DNA of 64,000 bases from Nakamurella lactea DSM 19367 (GTDB lineage Bacteria; Actinomycetota; Actinomycetes; Mycobacteriales; Nakamurellaceae), in contig NZ_AUFT01000016.1 in the NCBI RefSeq assembly GCF_000426645.1, positions 121,124 to 185,123 on the forward strand, given 5' to 3'. Of the stretch, positions 45,475 to 51,713 are shown in pieces. The position numbers and the translations under genes are program-made. Within the stretch, counting starts at the first letter, position 1; every line of letters starts with the position of its first letter. The notes under the pieces were generated by a model. That model saw only the letters and a list, made by a program, of their open reading frames with translations, made no database searches and was not told the DNA's origin.

Positions 45475-45525
45475 GCTCGAGCGGAAGGTCGTTGTGCGGT
45501 CCGGCCGGGTCGGCGGGCCGGACCG

Positions 45526-46248
45526 TCAGCCGGTCAGGAAGGCCAGCGTCAGCTCGGTGAACATCTTCGGGTCGGCGGCCCAGACCCGGTGTCCCACACC
45601 GACACTGATGCGTTTGGAATCAGGTACGGCCGCGGACAGGCCGTCCAGGTCGACCCCGTTACCGGCGCTGCCGTTGCCGCCGTCGACGATCAGGGTCGGG
45701 GCGGTGACGCCGGAAAGCCGGTCCCACCAGGCCGGGTCCGCGGTGCGCAGTTGCTCGAGCACGGAGTGCATCTGCCCGAGACCGTGCCGGCCCTGCCGCA
45801 GCACGGTGAATGCGCCCCTGGCCCGTTGCGTGGTGCCGACAACGGTGGCCGGCGCCCGGCCGGCGCGCGGCGGCACCAGCGGTTCGACCAGCATCAGCTT
45901 GCGGACCCGATCGCCGAACAACGCCGCAACGCTGAGCGCAAGGTAGCCGCCGTAGTCGACGGCGACGATGTCGACCGGGTCCCTGGTCACCTCGTCGAGC
46001 GCGGCCGCCACCCGCCGGGCGCAGCCGTCCAGCGACGACCCCGGCACCGCCTCGCTGCGCCCGTGCCCGGGCAGGTCGAGGGCGACGGCCTCGCGTCCGG
46101 CGGCCACCAGGTGCGGCACGACGGGCGCGAAGCAGCGCGCCGACCCGGCCAGCTCGTGCAGCATCAACACCGGAGTTCCGACCCCGGTGGAGTGCAACCG
46201 CATATCTCGTTCGTCGACGACAAAATCCCGTACCACGCTGTACGCCAT
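45526..46248 (-). CDS. Alpha/beta hydrolase with Asp at the nucleophile position
   Basis: 240 aa. The fold is visible from LMLHELAGSARCFAPVVPHL (oxyanion region), ALDLPGHGRSE and the nucleophile elbow VAVDYGGYLALSVAAL, with APTLIVDGGNG (acid region) and SVGVGHRVW (catalytic His). The elbow reads D-Y-G-G in place of G-x-S-x-G. Asp nucleophiles occur in epoxide hydrolases and haloalkane dehalogenases; here no further residues let me choose. CAAGAT 6 nt before the ATG may be the -10. Two 51-bp repeats lie upstream of its promoter. Confidence 0.82.
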   Translation of the reverse strand: MAYSVVRDFVVDERDMRLHSTGVGTPVLMLHELAGSARCFAPVVPHLVAAGREAVALDLPGHGRSEAVPGSSLDGCARRVAAALDEVTRDPVDIVAVDYGGYLALSVAALFGDRVRKLMLVEPLVPPRAGRAPATVVGTTQRARGAFTVLRQGRHGLGQMHSVLEQLRTADPAWWDRLSGVTAPTLIVDGGNGSAGNGVDLDGLSAAVPDSKRISVGVGHRVWAADPKMFTELTLAFLTG

Positions 46249-46293
46249 GACGTCATCTTGCCTGATGGGATCGGTCCGCGGGACGGCGCAACG

Positions 46294-46382
46294 GCGCGCG
46301 GAACCGTCCAGGTTGGACGTCTGCGCTGGTGGATCGGCGATTTTGCGCGCGGAACTGTCCAGGTTGGAGGCCTGCGCTGGTG
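46294..46382. repeat. Tandem 51-bp repeat upstream of the hydrolase
   Basis: GCGCGCGGAAC starts at 46294 and again at 46345, exactly 51 bp apart. The first 38 bp of each unit match apart from four bases (core GTCCAGGTTGGA, end CTGCGCTGGTG). The array occupies most of the 145-bp gap between the two hydrolase genes, upstream of the 45526-46248 promoter. Confidence 0.75.
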
Positions 46383-46393
46383 AGCCCCGACCG

Positions 46394-47086
46394 CTAACGC
46401 GCGACTTCGGCCAGAATCAGCTCGGCCAGCTTGTCCGGAACCGTGATCTGCGGCCAGTGGCCGGAATCGATGTCGACCATGCTCAGATCGGTCGCCCTGG
46501 CCAGTTCCGGGACGTCGCCGTGGTCGAGCCAGGCCCGCAAGTCCTCGGGGGAGTACTCCGGACAGACCGCGGTGGCCGGGATGTCGATCCGCCGGTCGTT
46601 CGTCAGCCGGACCGTTCCCGCCAGCACCCCCGCGGGTGACGGGATGAACTCGCCGAGCAGCCGGTCCTTGGTGGCCTCGTCCAGGTCGGCACTGTCCGGG
46701 CCCTCGAATTCCGCCCAACCGGGGAACGGTGCGTCAGCCCCGTCGGTCGGGAGGCCGGACATGAAGAGCTCGCCGTCCCGGGCCGGAAATCCGCCGACGT
46801 ACAGCAGTCGTTTCACCTTGTCCGGCCCGGCGTCGGCCGCGCAGTAGGCGAGGGTGCCGCTGGCCGAGTGGCCGACGACGACGGCCGGGCCGTCAGCCCC
46901 GTCCAGCGCCGCGACCACGGCGGCGACGTGATCGTCCAGGGTGATGCCGCTGCGGTCGGCGTCCCTGGACTCCATGCCTGGCAACGTCAATGCCTGCACC
47001 CGGTGACCGGCCCGCTCCAGCCGGCGGGTCACCGGATCCCAGGATGGGCCGTTCAGCCACAGGCCGGGGATCAAGACGATGTCCAT
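46394..47086 (-). CDS. Alpha/beta hydrolase
   Basis: 230 aa. IVLIPGLWLNGPSWDPVTRRL opens the fold, VVVGHSASGTLAYCAAD is the nucleophile elbow with an intact Ser (GHSAS), and DSGHWPQIT gives the catalytic His. The type is common among esterase-like or salicylate-binding-like hydrolases in actinobacteria; the substrate is unknown. GAGG lies before the ATG. It diverges from an ArsR-like regulator with palindromic sites between, so it is probably under that regulator. Confidence 0.87.
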   Translation of the reverse strand: MDIVLIPGLWLNGPSWDPVTRRLERAGHRVQALTLPGMESRDADRSGITLDDHVAAVVAALDGADGPAVVVGHSASGTLAYCAADAGPDKVKRLLYVGGFPARDGELFMSGLPTDGADAPFPGWAEFEGPDSADLDEATKDRLLGEFIPSPAGVLAGTVRLTNDRRIDIPATAVCPEYSPEDLRAWLDHGDVPELARATDLSMVDIDSGHWPQITVPDKLAELILAEVAR

Positions 47087-47103
47087 CGGTACCTCGCTAT
47101 CAG

Positions 47104-47137
47104 TTGAGAATTGTCAAACGTTCGGTAACGTTAAACT
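47104..47137. promoter_or_regulatory. ArsR-like operator and leaderless promoter
   Basis: TTGA-N6-TCAA (47104-47117) overlaps the first of two AACGTT palindromes (47117-47122 and 47127-47132), which are 10 bp apart, one helical turn. TAAACT (47132-47137) lies 6 nt before the GTG at 47144. The site covers the whole 57-bp gap between the hydrolase and the regulator, so one protein could control both. Confidence 0.6.
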
Positions 47138-47143
47138 GATGCG

Positions 47144-47725
47144 GTGACGGAAGGCAAGGACGGGCTCGACTACGAGCTCGACGAGCGGATGGAGCTCACC
47201 ACGATCGCCCAGGTCCGGGCGATCGCCGATCCGCTGCGCGAGGCCGTCCTCGACCTGCTGCTGGAGCGGGCCGCGACCATCACCGAACTCGCCACCGCCC
47301 TCGGCCGGCCGAAGGGCACCGTCGCTTATCACGTCAAACTGCTGACGGAGGCGGGGATCACCACCGTGGTGCGCACCCGCCGGGTGCGGGCGGTGACGGA
47401 GAGCTATTACGGCCGAACCGCCCGGCTGCACTTCGTCGGTGAGTTGAAGGCGCTGGACGAGGCCGGTCGGCCGATCGGCGGCAACTACCTGGTGACGGCG
47501 GCCCGCGAGTCCGAGCCGGCACACCTGAACGACGAACTGTCGGCGATCCTGCGCTACGCCAGGATCCCGCGAGTGCAGTTGCGCGAGTTCCGCCGCCGGA
47601 TGCTCGACCTGGCCGACGAGTTCAGCCGGCTGCCCCGCGGCGGCGAGCAGAGCTACGGCTTCGTCGCCGCGCTGTACCCGACCGAGCACCCGCACCTTCC
47701 CGACCCGCAGGACGAACCGGGCTGA
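47144..47725 (+). CDS. ArsR-like winged-helix regulator
   Basis: 193 aa. The helix-turn-helix reads IAQVRAIADPLREAVLDLLLERAATITELATALGRPKGTVAYHVKLLTEAGITTVVRTRRVRAVTE. The C-terminal half is helical and rich in charged residues (RVQLREFRRRMLDLADEF), perhaps for dimerisation or ligand binding. No Cys pair for metal binding is present, so it is not a classical metal sensor. The GTG at 47144 fits a leaderless start. It diverges from the hydrolase at 46394-47086. Confidence 0.88.
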   Translation: MTEGKDGLDYELDERMELTTIAQVRAIADPLREAVLDLLLERAATITELATALGRPKGTVAYHVKLLTEAGITTVVRTRRVRAVTESYYGRTARLHFVGELKALDEAGRPIGGNYLVTAARESEPAHLNDELSAILRYARIPRVQLREFRRRMLDLADEFSRLPRGGEQSYGFVAALYPTEHPHLPDPQDEPG

Positions 47726-47771
47726 CGAAACTCGGCTGACGAATCCGGGCTGACGAATCCGGGCTGACGAA
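47721..47771. repeat. Four tandem 14-bp repeats at the regulator 3' end
   Basis: GCTGACGAA occurs at 47721, 47735, 47749 and 47763, a strict 14-bp period. The first copy includes the stop codon of the ArsR-like gene. The unit contains the word GGCTGACG, which is over-frequent across the window. Copy number may vary between strains. Confidence 0.75.
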
Positions 47772-47786
47772 CGACGACCCGGCGGA

Positions 47787-48584
47787 TCAGTCTCCGTCGA
47801 CCGCCTCTCCGTCGACCGGAGTCGGTTCAGCCGCCGTTGCTTCCTGGATCACGTCGAGATCCCGTACCGCATAACGGTAGTGGTCCCACTCCTCGCCGAG
47901 GATGGTGTGCAGACAGGACAGCACCGTCTCCTGGTACTCGGGGGCGTGCGGGTTCCGGCGGACCGCAGCCAACTCGTCCTGGCTGACGGAGCCCAGGTAG
48001 TCGCGCACCATCGCCACCCGATCCGCCCGTGCCTCGAGCACCTCGGAGTACGAGGGCGCGGCAGTGGCGAAGACGGACATGTCGTTTCCGTCGGCCTCGA
48101 AGCCTTCGTTCGGCAGCCCGAGCGGGTGGTAGGGCCGGTCGACCTGCAAAATCGCCCGGCCCAGCCAGGTGTCGGTCGCCATGATCAGATGCCGCAACGT
48201 CTGGACGAACGACCACTCACCGGCGATCGACACGTCGACCGTGCCCGCCGGCATCGCCGCGACCCGCTCGAGGGCGGCCGCCCAGGTCCCTTCCAGCGCG
48301 ACCCAGGCCGCGCGTAGGCCGGCGGGGTCGGCGGCGCGCCGTTCGGCGCGGCCAGGGAAGCGGCGGTTGAGCTCGGCGTCGACGTACGGCCGCACATCGA
48401 TGTCGTTGACCCGAAACGGGTTATCGCCGTCGAAGAGCCATGGTGAGTCGATGTCCGTCCGCTGCAGGTCGACGCCGCGCATCACGACGCCGGACAGGTC
48501 GGCTCCGACGAACCGGGCGCCACGCAGGTCCACGTTGACGAACTCCGCTCCCTGCAGATCGTCCGACCGACTGAAGTTGGGCAT
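47787..48584 (-). CDS. Pentapeptide-repeat plus DinB-like domain protein
   Basis: 265 aa. The first 45 residues are a short pentapeptide-repeat run (LQGAEFVNVDLRGARFVGADLSGVVMRGVDLQ). From about residue 90 a DinB-type four-helix bundle follows: AAWVALEGTWAAALERVAAMP, GEWSFVQTLRHLIMATDTWLGRAIL, RVAMVRDYLGSVSQDEL and LHTILGEEWDHYRYAVRDL. His residues of the metal site are present (RHLI, EEWDHYRY). DinB-like enzymes often act as metal-dependent thiol transferases or hydrolases with bacillithiol or mycothiol. The substrate is unknown. Confidence 0.85.
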   Translation of the reverse strand: MPNFSRSDDLQGAEFVNVDLRGARFVGADLSGVVMRGVDLQRTDIDSPWLFDGDNPFRVNDIDVRPYVDAELNRRFPGRAERRAADPAGLRAAWVALEGTWAAALERVAAMPAGTVDVSIAGEWSFVQTLRHLIMATDTWLGRAILQVDRPYHPLGLPNEGFEADGNDMSVFATAAPSYSEVLEARADRVAMVRDYLGSVSQDELAAVRRNPHAPEYQETVLSCLHTILGEEWDHYRYAVRDLDVIQEATAAEPTPVDGEAVDGD

Positions 48585-48767
48585 GGCCGGATTCTCTCAC
48601 CGCACTCCGGGACCCGGCCACCTCAATCGATCCATCCAATGGAGGCCGGAATCCCCGGCGCGGAAGTGCATCTCACGAAAGACGCGACCGACGCGTCTCC
48701 AATGTGTACAGGCACGGCGGCCCTGGGCACGCCGGCCACCCTTTCACCCAGTCGAGGAGTTTGCTTC

Positions 48768-49487
48768 ATGTCGAAAGTCGCTGTCATCACCGGTGCCACC
48801 CGCGGGATCGGCGCAGCCACCGCATCCGAATTGGGTAGGCAGGGGTACACCGTTGTGGTGACCGGAAGGGCCCGGGACGCCGTCGACCAAGCGGTCGGGA
48901 AGCTGGGTGCGGCGGGAGTCGATGCCAGGGGCGTGGTGCTGGACGTGACCGCACCGAACAGTGTCACCGAGGCGGCGAGGGCGGTCAGCGAGGAGTTCGA
49001 TCACGTCGACGTGCTGGTCAACAACGCGGGCATCCTCCCCGAGGGCACCGGCCAGGGCGGCGACGTGGTGGCCGCTACCTTCGCCACGAATGCCGTCGGG
49101 CCGTTTGCCGTGACCGAGGCGTTCCTGCCGTTGCTGCGCAGGAGTCCGGCCGGCCGCATCGTCAATGTCTCGAGCCGAATGGGCTCGTTGACCGAGCAGG
49201 CCGATCCCGCATCGGCGTACTACTCGATGGTCGTGCCTGCCTACCAAGCCTCCAAGGCCGCCCTGAACAGCTACACCATCAGCTTGGCCAAGGCGCTGGC
49301 AGCCACCCCCATCGTGGTGACCTCGGTCTGCCCTGGCTTCGTCCAGACGGAGCTCACCCCGGCCAACAAGGACCAGGCGCCGACCACACCCGAGCAGGCC
49401 GCCCGGACAGTCGTCGCAGCCGCCACTGCTCCCGCGGGCGCTCCGTCCGGCACGTTCGTCGACGGCGACGGCCCCATCCGCTGGTAG
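48768..49487 (+). CDS. Short-chain dehydrogenase/reductase (carbonyl reductase-like)
   Basis: 239 aa. AVITGATRGIGAATASELGRQGY binds the cofactor, VLVNNAGILPEGTGQGGDVV is the NNAG motif region, and YQASKAALNSYTISLAKAL carries the catalytic Tyr and Lys. VVTGRARD after strand 2 has an Arg, which favours NADP. The C-terminal PGFVQTELTPANKDQAPTTPEQAA matches carbonyl reductase-like SDRs. GAGGAG is properly placed before the ATG at 48768; the in-frame extension upstream lacks similarity. Confidence 0.9.
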   Translation: MSKVAVITGATRGIGAATASELGRQGYTVVVTGRARDAVDQAVGKLGAAGVDARGVVLDVTAPNSVTEAARAVSEEFDHVDVLVNNAGILPEGTGQGGDVVAATFATNAVGPFAVTEAFLPLLRRSPAGRIVNVSSRMGSLTEQADPASAYYSMVVPAYQASKAALNSYTISLAKALAATPIVVTSVCPGFVQTELTPANKDQAPTTPEQAARTVVAAATAPAGAPSGTFVDGDGPIRW

Positions 49488-49541
49488 CGGTTGCGCACGC
49501 TCGTTGCAGAACGGCTCGGCGAAGTCGTCGCTGCGCTCCGA

Positions 49542-50119
49542 TCAGAATCCGGCCAGGTCGAGATCGACGCCGAACGGCGCGTCGGCGGTGTACCTGCCGG
49601 TGGCCGGTGCTTCGACCCGATAGTCCGTGCCCGCCAAGCGGTGTGCGGTGAGGGTGGCCTGGGCATCAATATCGACTATCCAATAGTGGTCGATGCCCGC
49701 GTCGGCGTACTCGGCCCGCTTGACGATGCGATCGATGCGGCGGGAGCCGGAGGACACTATCTCGATGATGACGATGAGGTCGGCGGCACGGAGCAGGCCG
49801 CCATCGGACCGGACCCGCTGCCGGGCGTCCCGGCCGACGATCACCAGATCGGGCCGGCGGACGGTGCCGGGCGCACCTGGCGGCGCGAGTTGCAGGTCGA
49901 CGTCGATGTCGGGGATGAGTTCGAAATCAGCCGGAAGCTGTGGCTGCAGCTGCAGGAGCAGGGCGACGATCGCTGCATTGTGGTCGGGTGTCGGGCTCGG
50001 GACACGATGAGGCTGCCCTCCATCAACTCGGTGCGCCCGTGCTCGTCCCCGCCCAGTGCGGTGTCATCGTCGACGGTGAGCAGATGCGTGGGTGCCACCG
50101 GACTGGCGGCCATGTCCAT
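49542..50119 (-). pseudogene. Uma2-family (DUF820) endonuclease-like gene with one-base frameshift
   Basis: The N-terminal part (MDMAASPVAPTHLLTVDD, then GRTELMEGSLIVS) is in one frame and the rest is in the next: PSPTPDHNAAIVALLLQLQ, FELIPDIDVDLQLAPPG, RRPDLVIVGRD, LLRAADLIVIIEIVSSGS and KRAEYADAGIDHYWIVDID. Together they make a complete Uma2 domain of about 190 aa. The break is at a GGG run (49999-50001 on the plus strand); one extra base there would restore VSPSPTPDHN. It is either a fresh frameshift mutation, a phase-variable site or a sequencing error. Confidence 0.8.
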
Positions 50120-50423
50120 CACCTTCCCGGACGAGTACGACATCGAGGGTAGCGCCGCCGGCCTGATCAGCGGTCCGGCTGAGTTCGAAGTACGTCGCGG
50201 ACCCGGTCTGAATTCGATGCTGATGTCTGTCGCGCACTGCACGATGAGTTCGCTCACCACCGCTGTGGCCACCTACCGCTCCGCCGGATTCCGGCCGCTT
50301 CCAGAGCGACTGGACCGAACCCGAACCGCATGACCGAGGAGTGCAGAGCGGATCACCCGCGGCGCCGTGATGAATACTGCGTCGGTGACCTGGCCCCCAT
50401 CAATCCATCGATCCGGGGGGCGC

Positions 50424-51128
50424 ATGGCGGGCCCGGGCGTCAACAGTCGTGCTACCCGATTGGCCTGCCTGGTCGGGCTGGTCCTCGGAGTGCTGTCTGG
50501 TTGCGGTATCGGCGCGCAGGCCGGTCAGCGGGCCGCCGAAACCACCGGCTACGCCGTCGAGACGATCGTCATGAGCCAGACGTCGGGCATCGCCGACGGT
50601 TCTGACGGGACTGACGGGCAGACCTCGAGCAGGAGTGTCCGTTCGACGCCTCCGATGCCGACCGGATCGTTCCCGGACGTGGCGGACCCGCAGGGCGGCA
50701 CAGCATGTCAGCCGTCTCAGCTCACCCTGGTCGCCGGCGGGACCGATCACGCGATGATGTACCGACAATTCACGGTCACGGCAACCAATACCGGCGGTGC
50801 CGATTGCGTGCTCAAAGGCTTTGCCTCAGTGCAGTTCCGGGGCACCGATGGATCGACATTCTGGGTCGCGGAGAGCCACGACCTAATGCCGGAGCCGGTG
50901 CCGAAGAACCCGCTCCCGGTCACCCTGGCCCCTGGCGCGTCGGCCGTCGTGCGGATCGGCTGGAGCGGTACCGGTGCCGTGCACGGCCTCGAGCAAGCCC
51001 GCGACGTCATCATGACCGTCACCCGGGGCAGCGCCCCGGCCCCGGTGCAACTCGATCCGATGACCCTGCCGATCGACATCGTCGATGGCGGCACGGTGTT
51101 AATCGGTGAGTGGAGCCCGTCCGACTGA
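50424..51128 (+). CDS. DUF4232-type lipoprotein
   Basis: 234 aa. A signal peptide ends in the lipobox VLSGC (LVGLVLGVLSGCGIG), so it is probably anchored on the outer membrane face. The mature domain has the DUF4232 pattern: CQPSQLTLVAGGTDHAMMYRQFTVTATNTGGADCVLKGFASVQF (two Cys, likely disulfide), LAPGASAVVRIGWSG and LPIDIVDGGTV at the end. DUF4232 proteins are common small actinobacterial exoproteins of unknown function. The ATG at 50424 was chosen because the signal peptide starts there. Confidence 0.85.
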   Translation: MAGPGVNSRATRLACLVGLVLGVLSGCGIGAQAGQRAAETTGYAVETIVMSQTSGIADGSDGTDGQTSSRSVRSTPPMPTGSFPDVADPQGGTACQPSQLTLVAGGTDHAMMYRQFTVTATNTGGADCVLKGFASVQFRGTDGSTFWVAESHDLMPEPVPKNPLPVTLAPGASAVVRIGWSGTGAVHGLEQARDVIMTVTRGSAPAPVQLDPMTLPIDIVDGGTVLIGEWSPSD

Positions 51129-51186
51129 CGTCGGCACTCCGCGGCAATAGTTGGCCTACCAGCACGGGCAATCGTCGCAGCGTTCG

Positions 51187-51300
51187 TCACAGACGAGCGG
51201 GCCAGTCGATCTCGATCGGGTCGTGATGCAGGCCGATGATCGAGTTTTCGCGCTCGGGGAACCTTGCGTACCGATGTGGCGCTATCCGCCGATGGCGCGT
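51187..51300 (-). other. Possible gene remnant (about 36 codons)
   Basis: One reading frame on the minus strand gives PHRYARFPERENSIIGLHHD then PIEIDWPARL and a stop. It looks like real protein and vaguely like the C-terminal part of dTDP-sugar 3,5-epimerases (REHG..DP..IAWP). It has no start codon and is cut by a stop upstream. The rest of the 51129-51313 gap shows nothing. Confidence 0.2.
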
Positions 51301-51313
51301 CTACATTTGTGTC

Positions 51314-51553
51314 ATGACCCAAGGCCCCGAGGCTGACGGCGTGGTGTTGAAACTTTCGCCGAGCGAAGCCAGGACGGTTGTCTCAGCGCTCCGGCAATAC
51401 GAACCATATTGGCCGGCTGACGACGGTCCTCCCCGTGAGCACCTCGCCGCGCTGTCCGAGGAGATCATGGCCCTGCTGGCCAGACTTCGATCGTCGGAGA
51501 CCGAGGCTGGGCTCACCGCAACCGGGCCGCTGGCCGTCCAGGACTCGGAGTAG
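51314..51553 (+). CDS. Small hypothetical protein
   Basis: 79 aa: MTQGPEADGVVLKLSPSEARTVVSALRQYEPYWPADDGPPREHLAALSEEIMALLARLRSS and a short tail. It is helical and without membrane segments or cysteines, resembling small unannotated actinobacterial proteins. TACATT (51302-51307) is 6 nt before the ATG, a leaderless promoter, which supports this start over the longer frame from 51236. Function is not known. Confidence 0.65.
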   Translation: MTQGPEADGVVLKLSPSEARTVVSALRQYEPYWPADDGPPREHLAALSEEIMALLARLRSSETEAGLTATGPLAVQDSE

Positions 51554-51671
51554 CAGGCTCACCACTCGTCGCGCTGTTCGAGCAGCGGACGCCGACACGG
51601 TGCCCAGGAACCGGACCGTTCGCCGACAGCAAACACGGCAGCGTCTTGGGAACAACCGGTGCCCCGAATGA

Positions 51672-51692
51672 CTTGAGTCGTGCAGGCTCAAC
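51672..51692 (+). promoter_or_regulatory. HAIR-like operator (HspR site) upstream of lon
   Basis: CTTGAGT (51672-51678), 7 bp, GCTCAAC (51686-51692). The HAIR consensus is CTTGAGT-N7-ACTCAAG, so the left arm is perfect and five of seven right-arm bases match. It lies 22 bp before the lon ATG. In Streptomyces lividans lon is repressed by HspR through such sites. Confidence 0.7.
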
Positions 51693-51713
51693 TATTCGAG
51701 GAGACCAAGAGAC

